From NCBI RefSeq assembly GCF_020178975.1, contig NZ_JAHXBU010000008.1:1-64000 (forward strand): a stretch of 64,000 nucleotides of DNA, given 5' to 3'. Below, piece by piece: positions 37,034 to 46,016 of this stretch (its first letter is position 1; each line of letters opens with the position of its first letter). The notes beneath the pieces are model-generated. The model ran no database searches, had not been told where the DNA came from, and worked only from the letters and a program-made list of their open reading frames with translations. A program made the translations under genes and the position numbers. Source of the stretch: Cesiribacter sp. SM1 (GTDB lineage Bacteria; Bacteroidota; Bacteroidia; Cytophagales; Cyclobacteriaceae).

Positions 37034-38980
37034 ATGATGACGAAAATATTTATAGTTGAGGATCATTTTGCACAAGCCCATAGCCTGAAGCTTATTCTAC
37101 AAAAGGCAGGGTATGAAGTGTGTGGCATTGAGGCTAGCATGGATGCTGCACTGGAAGGGATTATGAAAGAAAAGCCACAACTGGTGCTGCTGGATATCTT
37201 TCTAAAAGGAAATGGTACAGGAATTGATCTGGCAGGAAAAATAAAAGAGCGTGGTATAGCTTTTGTTTATATATCAGCAAATTTCGATTCAGAAATTCTG
37301 GCGGCAGCAAAAGAAACGCAGCCTTACGGGTTTTTAATTAAGCCATTCAGGGATAAAGATGTACTTGTTACCATAGAGATTGCGCTGTTCCGTCACCAGT
37401 ATAGCCTGGAGTCTAATTATCATAAAATAGAATTGATTCACAGCCAACTGGAAGATGCTCATTTAGCTGACAATAAAGAGGGTGATCTTTTTCTAAGATT
37501 TGGCAGGATTCTGCAACCTCACATTCCCTTTGACTTTATGACCATCAGTACTGCTACGCCAGATACAGACTTTATCATCATTGACAGTTACAGGAGGGTT
37601 GCTTTTAATGAGTATCAGCGTATTGGCCTGCAAGAGTGGTTAACAATTACCGGCTTAAAACAATCTGCATTTGTAGCATTACAAAAAACGCTGTCGATAC
37701 CAGCGGAGCCGGGGTATTTCAATGGAGAGTCTTTTGAGCAGGAAATGGCATCTTCAAAGATGATCAAGACTATTGAAAGATGCTTTGATGTAAACTCCCT
37801 TTTCAGAATACCTGTCTTCTCGCATGTTGACTTACCCGTACAGGTGAACTTATTCAACAGACGACCGGACGTATATAACAAAGGTCATCTGGATATGATT
37901 GGTTTTTTAAGGAATGCCTTACAAAACTTTTTCAAGAAGAGCATTACATCCACTGTGGGTGCTGTTGCAAACCCATCCACAACTAAGATTAATGCACCAT
38001 CTGCCAGGCGTAATACGGGGAGTGTTTTCCCGGGAATCATTGGTATGAGCCATGGACTGTTGACTGTTTTTGATAATATCACACAAGTAGCTCCTTTTGA
38101 TACCTCGGTGTTAATATTGGGAGAGAGTGGTACAGGTAAAGAACGTGTCGCAGAGTGTATTCAGCATTTATCAGCCCGAAAAGGAAAAGCGTTTGTGAAA
38201 GTGAATTGTGCAGCTTTACCCCCTTCGTTGGTTGAATCAGAGCTGTTTGGTCATGAAAAAGGTGCTTTTACCGGTGCTGCTGAAGCCCATATCGGACATT
38301 TTGAACAGGCAGCTAATGGTACTATCTTTTTAGATGAAATTGGTGAACTGCCTCTGGACGTACAAGTCAAACTGCTGCGGGTTTTACAGGAAAAGGAAAT
38401 ACGTCGCGTCGGGGGTAAATCTACTATTAAAGTTAACGTTAGGGTTATAGCAGCAACAAACAGAAATCTGGAAGAACTAGTAACACAAGGAAGTTTCCGT
38501 CTGGATCTATATTATCGATTAAATGTTTTTCCTATTCAGTTACCTCCATTACGGGAACGGAGGGAAGACATACCCCTGCTTGCTAATTATTTTATCAAAA
38601 AATATGCTGAAATGACTGGAAAGAAAATTGAGGGTCTTTCAGAAAATGCCCTGCAGGAGTTAATGGAGTATAATTGGCCTGGAAATATCAGGGAGCTGGA
38701 AAACCTAATGGAGCGTTGTGTATTAAGAAGTTCAGGTTCCTCTATTACAGAAGTTAACCTTGCTGTAAATACATTGAATGTAAAAGATGCTGTAAATGTA
38801 GCAGAATCCTTTTTCAAAACCATAGAAGAAAATGAAAGAGAATACATCCTATCAATCTTAAAAAAATGTAACGGCAGAGTATGGGGAAAAAATGGAGCTG
38901 CTGCTCTATTGAAAATGCCTCCTACTACTCTAAATTCAAAGATCAAGAAGCTTGGAATCAAGAGGGAGTTTATAGGTTGA
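37034..38980 (+). CDS. Sigma-54-dependent response regulator (REC-GAF-like-AAA+-Fis)
   Basis: A protein of 648 residues from the ATG at 37034 (a TTG at 36992 is upstream in frame). Residues 1-120 are a receiver domain with acidic Glu9-Asp10, phospho-acceptor Asp54 (LVLLDIFL) and Lys in LIKPF. Residues about 140-305 form a GAF-like sensing region. The AAA+ domain (about 325-565) has Walker A GESGTGKE, the sigma-54 contact loop GAFTGA, Walker B IFLDEIGE and arginine fingers. A Fis-type helix-turn-helix ends the protein. No cognate kinase is adjacent, so its stimulus is unknown. Confidence 0.93.
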   Translation: MMTKIFIVEDHFAQAHSLKLILQKAGYEVCGIEASMDAALEGIMKEKPQLVLLDIFLKGNGTGIDLAGKIKERGIAFVYISANFDSEILAAAKETQPYGFLIKPFRDKDVLVTIEIALFRHQYSLESNYHKIELIHSQLEDAHLADNKEGDLFLRFGRILQPHIPFDFMTISTATPDTDFIIIDSYRRVAFNEYQRIGLQEWLTITGLKQSAFVALQKTLSIPAEPGYFNGESFEQEMASSKMIKTIERCFDVNSLFRIPVFSHVDLPVQVNLFNRRPDVYNKGHLDMIGFLRNALQNFFKKSITSTVGAVANPSTTKINAPSARRNTGSVFPGIIGMSHGLLTVFDNITQVAPFDTSVLILGESGTGKERVAECIQHLSARKGKAFVKVNCAALPPSLVESELFGHEKGAFTGAAEAHIGHFEQAANGTIFLDEIGELPLDVQVKLLRVLQEKEIRRVGGKSTIKVNVRVIAATNRNLEELVTQGSFRLDLYYRLNVFPIQLPPLRERREDIPLLANYFIKKYAEMTGKKIEGLSENALQELMEYNWPGNIRELENLMERCVLRSSGSSITEVNLAVNTLNVKDAVNVAESFFKTIEENEREYILSILKKCNGRVWGKNGAAALLKMPPTTLNSKIKKLGIKREFIG

Positions 38981-39430
38981 AAAAAAGGATTCAGTCTGGA
39001 GAGAGGTAGGATAAGTCTATTATAACCCATTGGGATTAAGCTGACTTATGAAGATGTGTGTCCGTTGGTGATGTTATCAAACTGTTGTGCGTTTGTATAA
39101 CCAGTAGCCAGCACTTGCAGCACTTCATTCTAATGTTATTAAATTCCCTGAGACCTGCGTCATCAGGATAATCATTGTTGTTTCCACTAATCCAATACCG
39201 GCTCCGGAAAGCAATGCAATGATTGATGAGCGCATCATCATGCTTTCGAGCAATTGAGAAAAAGGAAGCGTTTCCTGCTTGAAAATTTATCTTCTTTTCG
39301 TAGTACTACGAAAAACTGTAGCTGATCATACTCTTCATTTCTTGCAACTGGCTCAAAATCAGGCTTGGTATAAAATGTCACATTTTTTGCAGCGTTCCTG
39401 TTACACGACAGTTGATTTGATTGGCAGCAA
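38981..39430. other. Intergenic region with a perfect 20-bp palindrome
   Basis: No confident gene. At 39295-39314 lies a perfect 20-bp palindrome, each half TTTTCGTAGT. The remainder may include the decayed 5' part of the pirin pseudogene, but no pirin-like segment is readable before about 39439. Confidence 0.45.
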
Positions 39431-39438
39431 TTGATCAT

Positions 39439-39677
39439 ATCAATGGTCAGGTGGAGGTAAACGGAGACAGAGCGGTAGAACAAGGTTTTGTTTATATAGT
39501 AATGAGGGACAGGATATCTACATCAAAGCGCTGGAAAGCAGTGTGTTACTGCTGTTAAGTGGTGAGCCAATCCAAGAGCCTATTGCCAGCTATGGTCCTT
39601 TTGTGATGAATTCCCGGCAGGAAATACTAGAAGCTGTTCAAGAGTTTGAATCAGGCAAGTTTGGTGTATTGGAATAA
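39439..39677 (+). pseudogene. Pirin family pseudogene (C-terminal remnant, frameshifted)
   Basis: In one frame INGQVEVNGDRAVEQG is readable from 39439. After a frameshift near 39490-39500 the text continues as NEGQDIYIKALESS, SGEPIQEPIASYGPFVMNS and ending KFGVLE at the stop 39675-39677. These are the second-cupin and C-terminal motifs of pirins, matching the intact pirin that begins 47 bases later (there AEPIDEPVAAKDNFVMNT). The 5' half is missing or unrecognisable. It is best read as a decayed tandem copy. Confidence 0.8.
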
Positions 39678-39724
39678 CAAGATATATTCCAGATCAGAAA
39701 TGCAAAGTAAACAGCTACAGTTTT

Positions 39725-40579
39725 ATGCAAAAGAAAATAACACACATACTTGCTGGCAGGGAGAAGAAGATCACAGCAACAGATACAGTGCTGCAGCCAC
39801 TGCCGCATCCGAACTTCAGATTTGCTAATCCCTTTATTGTATTGCATCATATGCGGCCTCAACACATTGCTGCCGGATCTGAAATGCGTATGCACCCGCA
39901 TCCACATAGAGGATTTGCCCCCGTGACTTTTATGCTTCAGGGTGAGGGGTATCATAAAGATAGTGCTGGTCATCATGCAGTGATAAGGGCGGGTGATGTA
40001 CAGTGGATGTTTGCCGGTAAGGGCATATTGCATAGCGAGGGTCCTTCTATAGCTATGCTGCAACAGGGGGGTGTGCATGAGTTGATTCAGCTCTGGATTA
40101 ACGTACCAAAGGTACATAAATGGAAAGATCCTCATTACCAGCATTCTTTAAAAGAAGATCAGCCACAGATACTGCAGCAGGAGGGTGTTGACCTGCGACT
40201 GGCCAGTGGTGATTATCATGGTAAAAAAGGTCCGGTGATAAGCTATACACCCATTGTTTCCATCATTGGTGAAATAACAAAGGGCCGTGAAGTGCAACTG
40301 GACACAACACCAGGATACTGGACGCTCCTGTACATAGCAAAGGGTAGTCTTGTTGTAAACGAGCAATTGATAGAAGCATTTAACCTGATCATTTTTGAAA
40401 AAGAAAATGAGGAGATCTCTCTATCTGCAGAAGAAGATACTCAAATATTAATGCTGTCTGCTGAACCAATAGATGAGCCTGTCGCTGCTAAAGATAACTT
40501 TGTGATGAATACGCCAGAAGAAATCGGACAGACCATTGCTGACTATCAAAGCGGCTTGTTTGGCAGCCTTGATTACTAA
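39725..40579 (+). CDS. Pirin family protein
   Basis: An intact bicupin of 284 residues. Metal-binding residues typical of pirins are visible in MHPHPHRGFAPVTFMLQGE and in GILHSEGP. The LIQLWINVP and C-terminal FVMNTPEEIGQTIADYQ segments complete the family pattern. Bacterial pirins include quercetinase-like dioxygenases and redox-responsive regulators, and the role here is not predictable. It is flanked by a pirin remnant upstream and a broken GNAT gene downstream. Confidence 0.9.
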   Translation: MQKKITHILAGREKKITATDTVLQPLPHPNFRFANPFIVLHHMRPQHIAAGSEMRMHPHPHRGFAPVTFMLQGEGYHKDSAGHHAVIRAGDVQWMFAGKGILHSEGPSIAMLQQGGVHELIQLWINVPKVHKWKDPHYQHSLKEDQPQILQQEGVDLRLASGDYHGKKGPVISYTPIVSIIGEITKGREVQLDTTPGYWTLLYIAKGSLVVNEQLIEAFNLIIFEKENEEISLSAEEDTQILMLSAEPIDEPVAAKDNFVMNTPEEIGQTIADYQSGLFGSLDY

Positions 40580-40600
40580 TATTAACTTTTACAACAGATC

Positions 40601-40789
40601 ATGAGCGGTAAAACCATGGAAATTGTTCAACTTAATAAAGATAAAAAAGGGGGATCATTCAGTTTTATGCTCAACGGTGAAAAGCTGGAAGAATTTTTTT
40701 TATGTGTTGGCTGGTGATATAAGGATGATCATAATCATACCCATGTGGATGACGCTTTGAAGGGAAAAGAGATTGGCAGGAAATTCTAA
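40601..40789 (+). pseudogene. Small GNAT (YjdJ-type) acetyltransferase pseudogene
   Basis: The start MEIVQLNKDKKGGSFSFML (ATG at 40601 or 40616) is that of a small YjdJ-type N-acetyltransferase. A shift within the T-run near 40693 is needed to continue as FFYVLAGDIRMIII, and a second shift near 40735 to read HTHVDDALKGKEIGRKF before the stop at 40787-40789. The C-terminal half of a normal member (about 90-95 residues) is missing. Two frameshifts plus truncation make this a pseudogene, unless the window has sequencing errors. Confidence 0.75.
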
Positions 40790-40875
40790 TTTAGTAGAAC
40801 AAGTTAGGGCAAATCAGAGAAAGGTGATTCCACTGTGTACCTTTGCTACTGCCACTTTTCAGAAAACAAAAGAAG

Positions 40876-40911
40876 GGCAGGAGATACTAGCCTAATCAAG
40901 TATCTCCTGCC
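40876..40911. terminator. Bidirectional terminator hairpin between convergent genes
   Basis: The arms GGCAGGAGATACT and AGTATCTCCTGCC are perfect 13-bp complements with a 10-base loop. It lies between the plus-strand pirin region and the minus-strand universal stress gene and can serve both. The plus side is followed, after a short spacer, by AAAATTTTATTTT. Confidence 0.7.
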
Positions 40912-41057
40912 GTAAGGTCTAAAATTTTATTTTACCTACGCATCGCCACCTATTCTCATCCCGTCAGCTTGTGGTTGGCCTAATGATAAGTTGCTTTATA
41001 AGACATTGTTACCTGTGAGTCTGGAAAGATGTGGAAGTACAGTCCCTGCAGGATCGG

Positions 41058-41963
41058 TCATTCTTTCTGAAGACTAATGGTGGCAGTCTCATGCAGTGTT
41101 GATTTGTAGACTTTTGAACTTTCTGCATTGTAGACCCAAACCGGCCTGTGCGCATGGCTAATCAACTCTTCAGGCAAGTTTGAAGATAGTATATTGAATA
41201 TTCCGCTTCTATGATGAGTGCTGAGGGCAATAAGATCAGCGTTGATCTCTTCTGCAAAATGCAGGATACCGGCTTCTTCACTTTCCTCAGCATAAAGGCT
41301 TATGGAGTAATCTTCAATTCTGTTCTCTTCTGCAAAAGCAGTAGTTTGCCTCTGTATCAATCTACTATTCCGGAACTTTTCAGGAGTGATGACAGTAAGG
41401 ATATGCACATGAGCATTCAGTAGCTTTTGGAGCTTGACCAGTTCATGAATCATCTCAGGCTTATCTTTTTCAAGGTTGAGCACATACAGGATGCGCTGCA
41501 TATTTTTAATATTATCCACATTGCATTTCATTGTAATGACAGGGCATTGCGCTTTTCTTATTACATCCTCGGTTGTAGATCCTAATATTAAACGATTTAT
41601 CCTGCTCGCTCCTCTCGAACCCATAATGACAAGGTCGATATTGCTTTTGGTGATATCCAGGATAATAGAATCAGCAGGCTCTCCAAATCTTACTTCGTAC
41701 TCTATTTCAACCCCTTCATCGCTATACTTATGGACAATTCCTTCCAGGAGTTTTTTGGTTCTTTCCACGAGTTTCAAGATAAAAACATCATCTAGATGGT
41801 TTTTGATAATTTCTCCGGTACTATTCATAGTGCCAGAGGCAGGAGGATCCACTATATGCAGGAGTTTTATACCTGCTTTGTAAATTTTTGCAAATTGAAC
41901 AGCAAAATTAACAGAACAATTTGCCAGGAAGGAAAAGTCTGTAGGAACCAGTATTTTATGCAT
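41058..41963 (-). CDS. Universal stress protein, tandem UspA domains
   Basis: A protein of 301 residues with two Usp domains. The first (1-150) has KILVPTDFS, HIVDPP and the ATP-binding segment MGSRGASRINRLILGSTTEDVI, so it likely binds ATP. The second (155-285) keeps the fold (ILTVITPE, LIALSTHHRSGIFNILSS) but its glycine motif is weaker. Tandem Usp proteins in Bacteroidota are linked to stress survival. It is followed at 42017 by a cNMP-binding-like gene on the same strand, which is transcribed before it. Confidence 0.92.
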   Translation of the reverse strand: MHKILVPTDFSFLANCSVNFAVQFAKIYKAGIKLLHIVDPPASGTMNSTGEIIKNHLDDVFILKLVERTKKLLEGIVHKYSDEGVEIEYEVRFGEPADSIILDITKSNIDLVIMGSRGASRINRLILGSTTEDVIRKAQCPVITMKCNVDNIKNMQRILYVLNLEKDKPEMIHELVKLQKLLNAHVHILTVITPEKFRNSRLIQRQTTAFAEENRIEDYSISLYAEESEEAGILHFAEEINADLIALSTHHRSGIFNILSSNLPEELISHAHRPVWVYNAESSKVYKSTLHETATISLQKE

Positions 41964-42016
41964 AAGTAGGGTAATAAAAAAAGGATAGGTGGTTGTTAGG
42001 GTAGTTGTTTGTATTG

Positions 42017-42901
42017 TTAGGAGGCGTCCAGTAACCCATTCGCCATTTTTTCAACAATTAGGTTGTTGTTCACCCAGTTTAATACAGGTGATACATAATT
42101 GGCGGGTAATAACTTTGCTATACCGTCTATGTCTTTGCAGGTAAAGCCGTATTCCACAAACATCTCGGCTACTTCCCTGCTGTTTATCACGTAGTACTTA
42201 TCCAGACATGCTCTTAGCTCATTTTCATATACTGGCCACTGCATGAGGGTCAACATTGGCTTTATATTTCTTGAAAGTACTTCTGATAATATACTATTTA
42301 CTTTTCCTAAGACTTCCTTACCCATCTTTGCAGCACTTAATTTTTCAAATGTTTCCGGATGCAGTTGTAAATGCCTACGCAGGGAGTTGGTGAGCCTCAT
42401 ATTGGTAAATGGGGTGTAGTTGTATTCCAGGTCAGTAGGGTTAGTGTTCTTTTCCAGCACGCTTGACATCTCATGCAGTTGCTGTTTTGCCGGGAACACA
42501 TTGGTACTGTAAGCCATTGCTACAAGTGCCTTTGCTAGTTTGTCGTTGTTATCAATGAGTTCATTCATTCTTTCAGAAGGAAACATCATCACCTGTACCT
42601 GTTCTGTAGCTTGTCCGTTGATACCAGCAATGGTACTGGTTGAACATGGCAGGTATCCGAGCACTTCTTTGGCAGAAAAACTTCCAATGGTTCTTAGGCC
42701 GCATGCGAGAGCCAGGGATACACGGATTCTGCCTTTGATGATCATATAAGTGCCTTTTATTGGCTCACCAGAGCTGATCAACAAAGCATCATTCTCAAGC
42801 ATAAAGTGATTGCTGTTTGCTATCCACCATCTCAACTGAGTAAGCGGAACATCATGGAATGATGATATTGATTGCAGCCATTCTGGTGTTACAGTCTCCA
42901 T
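42017..42901 (-). CDS. Cyclic-nucleotide-binding-like protein without helix-turn-helix
   Basis: A protein of 294 residues. Residues about 30-120 resemble a Crp-type jelly roll (ALLISSGEPIKGTYMIIKGRIRVSL, EVLGYLPCSTSTIAG). The remaining 170 residues are mostly helical (NMRLTNSLRRHLQLHPETFEKLS and YYVINSREVAEMFVEYGF) and show no DNA-binding motif that I recognise. Conserved cAMP-contact residues are not clear. It may be a signalling or anti-regulatory protein. It precedes the universal stress gene by 53 bases and could be co-transcribed with it. Confidence 0.6.
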   Translation of the reverse strand: METVTPEWLQSISSFHDVPLTQLRWWIANSNHFMLENDALLISSGEPIKGTYMIIKGRIRVSLALACGLRTIGSFSAKEVLGYLPCSTSTIAGINGQATEQVQVMMFPSERMNELIDNNDKLAKALVAMAYSTNVFPAKQQLHEMSSVLEKNTNPTDLEYNYTPFTNMRLTNSLRRHLQLHPETFEKLSAAKMGKEVLGKVNSILSEVLSRNIKPMLTLMQWPVYENELRACLDKYYVINSREVAEMFVEYGFTCKDIDGIAKLLPANYVSPVLNWVNNNLIVEKMANGLLDAS

Positions 42902-43441
42902 ATATATGTTGATCGTGGAAGTAGAGTTTTTGCTGTTTCTAGATAAAAATGCGGCAACCTCTTACGCAGGAAAGCACAGGGGGCGTCCTTTTTGAGCAGC
43001 CATTGTTACCTCCTGGCACTAAAGCCATGGCAGTGGGGCCAAGTCAATACAATCAAAGTTTAATGATCATAAAGCAGCTTAACACCTCATGCATGATACT
43101 TTTTTAAGCTGCTAACTAATAAGTAAGTGTTGTAAAAGTAGCAATGGTACCTGCACATAACAATTGATAAAAACAGGTTTTGATTGTACTGTTTACTTGT
43201 AATAAGTTGCTTACAAAGGATAATACCGTGCTGCTGGCAAGTGAGATACGCTCAAGGTTTGGACAGGTAAATTCTACCAATGATCATGAAGCCTGAAACA
43301 TACAACTAAAGCATGCAAGAGGTTATTGCTTAGGGTGTAACTGCTTTAATCTTATGGTACAGGCTGGCGAAGGCAGTCTGCCCTGAAGCTGCAGGGCCTG
43401 CTGCTCCCAGTAAAATTAAGCTTTTACGTTAGCTGCTCATT
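42902..43441. other. Intergenic region
   Basis: About 540 bases with no readable gene upstream of the cNMP-binding-like gene. Its distal part (from about 43380) may already belong to the decayed histidine kinase fragment that follows. Confidence 0.4.
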
Positions 43442-43642
43442 ATTGCTGATGATGGAACTGGCCTGAACAAGGATTTTCGCCTTGTTCACAGCATCACTTT
43501 AGGCATGAGCCTAATGAGGGGCCAAAGTAGGCAGCAGGGTGGCCCCTTTGACATTCAATGCAACACCAATTAGGATTAGGCCCATCTTCATCAATAATAG
43601 TGGTACCAGCTCTTACCCGAATGGCGTTACTGTGCCTGTCTG
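43442..43642 (+). pseudogene. Decayed 3' fragment of a histidine kinase
   Basis: The frame from 43442 reads IADDGTGLNKDF, then TLGMSLMRGQSRQQGG and PFDIQ before a stop at 43571-43573. This matches the ATP-binding C-terminus of the intact kinase at 49631-51979 (IADDGMGLDKDF, TLGMSLMRGLSRQLGG, SFDIQ). DNA similarity continues past the stop to about 43642 (ACTGTGCCTG near both ends). No dimerisation domain or TPR part is readable upstream, so only the tail survives. Confidence 0.8.
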
Positions 43643-43664
43643 CAAATTAAAAAGCGCTCACAGC

Positions 43665-45515
43665 TTACCCTATATGGCGCTCCCTGTGGTTACTATCTTT
43701 AAAAGCGTCCTGCACCTTTTCATCCATGATGAATTCCAGTTCCAACAGTGTCTGGCGTGCGGCTTCGATATAACCAGCGCTATGCCGCAGGTATGATAGC
43801 TGACGAACAACCATTTCGTCGTAGTTGAAGAACGCTTCTGCTGAGCGTTCTACCAGATCATGCCTGTGGTTAAGAGATTTAAGGATATCCTTGCCAAGTC
43901 GTAGGCTGGTGTCAATTGTTTGTCGGTAGATATCAGTTACCCCAGTCTCAAGAATATCAAAGGCATCATACTTGTTAGAGGCCCTACAAAGGATTTTAAG
44001 ATTAGGAAAATGCTTTTTCACTACATCAATTACCTGTAGCCGGGTTTTGGCATCACCCATGGCAACTACTATCATTCTGGCCGTAGAGGCTCCGGCAATT
44101 TCCAGAAGTTCGTATCTTGTAGCATCTCCATAGTATACTTTCAGTCCAACTCTTCTTAACAGATCTACATTGTCAGGATTAAAGTCCAACACAGTAGTGT
44201 TAACTTTGTTGGCGTTCAGAAATCTCCCCAGTGTGTTACCAAAAGAGCCATAACCTGCAATAATAATTTGATTTTGTTCCTGTTGCACATCACTTGGTTT
44301 GTCGTTTGGTTTTTCTTTGCTAATCAGGTGAGGAAGTACAAATCGCTCATTAAGTGCTAGTAGTATTGGCGTTATGGACATACTGATGGCAGTAACCGCC
44401 ATAGCGATGTCAGTAACCTCTTTGTTCAGTATTCCTTCGTGCAGGGAGAAGCTCAACAGCACAAATCCAAACTCTCCTCCCTGGCAAAGGGCAATTGAGA
44501 AGATAAGGTTATCTCGAATTTTCAAACCAAACGATCGCCCTAAAACAACAAGAACAGAAAACTTAGACAGGATCATAATTGCTACCAGGAAAGCCATTAG
44601 GAAGGGCTTAGTTCCAATGAAGTCAAAGTCAATAGCAGCACCGACAGCCATAAAAAAAAGACCAAGTAGCAAACTTTTGAAGGGGTCGATAGCACCTTCA
44701 AGTTCATGTCGATACTCGCTGTTGGCAAGTACGATCCCTGCCAGCAATGCTCCTAAAGCTGGGCTCAAGCCTATCAGGTGCATCAGCAATGCAATGGCAA
44801 CAATAATCAGTAAGGCTGTTACAGTAAACATTTCACGGAGCTTTGTCCGTGCAATTATTTTAAAAACCGCGCGTATACCAAAACGGCCAAAAAGTATTAC
44901 CAGTGCAATGCTCCCAATGACAAGTAACCCATGTTGAAAGGCAGGTAGGGTATTGGGAAAAACTAAAGAAGCATCAGATGCTGCCTGTTCTGTCTGCACA
45001 TTCTTCAACAATGGCAAAACCGCCAGTATCGGAATAACCATTATATCCTGAAAGATTAGCACTGAAAAAGCTCTCTCTCCGGCAGGAGTGTGGTTTAACC
45101 TTTTTTCATTCAGATACTGAACGCCCAGAGCGGTGGATGAACATGAAGTAATAAGCCCTAGCACAACTGCCTGTGGCCAGTTCTCTCCAGCAAGAAACAG
45201 TAATAGTCCCGTGAGCGCAGCTGTAAGCAGGAGTTGTAGTCCTCCCAGGCCGAAGATCATTTTTCTCATGTTCCATATGTGCGATGGTTCAAGATCCAGG
45301 CCTATGATAAATAACATCATGACAACACCCAGTTCAGCAATTTCTAACAGCTGATGGCTCTCCACACCAGTAACATCTAAAACAGCTGGGCCAATAAGTA
45401 TGCCTGCTATCAGATACCCCAAAACTGATCCCAAACCCAGCCTTTTGGCAATCGGCACCATGATCATTGCAGACAGCAAAAAGATCATGATTTGAAAAAG
45501 AATATTATCATTCAT
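43665..45515 (-). CDS. Monovalent cation:proton antiporter-2 (KefB/KefC type)
   Basis: A protein of 616 residues. About twelve hydrophobic helices occupy residues 1-380 (LGSVLGYLIAGILIGP, MLFIIGLDLEP, ITSCSSTALGVQYLNEK, CQGGEFGFVLLSFSL). A TrkA-N/RCK nucleotide-binding domain (IIIAGYGSFGNTLGRFL) spans about 405-520. A helical tail follows. Such proteins exchange K+ or Na+ for protons and can be gated by glutathione adducts or nucleotides. It lies downstream of the bestrophin-carbonic anhydrase pair but is separated by an intrinsic terminator. Confidence 0.92.
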   Translation of the reverse strand: MNDNILFQIMIFLLSAMIMVPIAKRLGLGSVLGYLIAGILIGPAVLDVTGVESHQLLEIAELGVVMMLFIIGLDLEPSHIWNMRKMIFGLGGLQLLLTAALTGLLLFLAGENWPQAVVLGLITSCSSTALGVQYLNEKRLNHTPAGERAFSVLIFQDIMVIPILAVLPLLKNVQTEQAASDASLVFPNTLPAFQHGLLVIGSIALVILFGRFGIRAVFKIIARTKLREMFTVTALLIIVAIALLMHLIGLSPALGALLAGIVLANSEYRHELEGAIDPFKSLLLGLFFMAVGAAIDFDFIGTKPFLMAFLVAIMILSKFSVLVVLGRSFGLKIRDNLIFSIALCQGGEFGFVLLSFSLHEGILNKEVTDIAMAVTAISMSITPILLALNERFVLPHLISKEKPNDKPSDVQQEQNQIIIAGYGSFGNTLGRFLNANKVNTTVLDFNPDNVDLLRRVGLKVYYGDATRYELLEIAGASTARMIVVAMGDAKTRLQVIDVVKKHFPNLKILCRASNKYDAFDILETGVTDIYRQTIDTSLRLGKDILKSLNHRHDLVERSAEAFFNYDEMVVRQLSYLRHSAGYIEAARQTLLELEFIMDEKVQDAFKDSNHRERHIG

Positions 45516-45594
45516 GTTAGCTTAAATCCTTTGTTATATAAATCATCAAACCTTATTCATGGCTGTCATAGAATCCACTTGGGTGCCTACAGCA

Positions 45595-45631
45595 TTTATA
45601 AAAAATAAGCAGGCTTGACTGTAAGCCTGCT
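45595..45631 (-). terminator. Intrinsic terminator downstream of the carbonic anhydrase-like gene
   Basis: On the minus strand the stem AGCAGGCTT/AAGCCTGCT (45608-45631) is followed by TATTTTTTATAAA, a proper T-rich tail. It lies within the 501-base gap between the LCIB-like gene and the antiporter and separates their transcripts. No gene is visible in the rest of the gap. Confidence 0.75.
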
Positions 45632-46016
45632 CCTGATCAATGCTTATGCGCACGCTGTCGAATCAAGTCTGTTATAGGTAAATGTTATTGTAGCAGTAAA
45701 AGACAGAGGGACTTGTAACAACATTTTTTTAGCCATGCCACTACTCACCTAGTGTATCATGATGATGCGCTTCTAAAGGAAATATACTCAAGAAAGCAGA
45801 AGGCCATGCACTGATTTAAAGGAAGCAAACAGTATTGTCTGCTGCTGAACTTACTACTGTGCATCCATAAATAGTGTCAGACTGGTGACTTTTCTGTTTC
45901 AACCTCCATTACATCTACTCTATTCAGGGAGGAAAAAGAGCCGGCATCAGGGTCTCCATTGATAAAAATACCTCCTACCAGAATCACATATTTACAGCTA
46001 AACTTTGTTTTAGAAA

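Noticed and set aside
39238-39483. Minus-strand frame of 81 codons opposite the pirin remnant
   Set aside because: It is antisense to recognisable pirin sequence and has no family motif.
44374-44937. Plus-strand frame of 187 codons within the KefB-type gene
   Set aside because: It is antisense to a clear antiporter and is Ser/Ile-rich as expected of an opposite-strand shadow.
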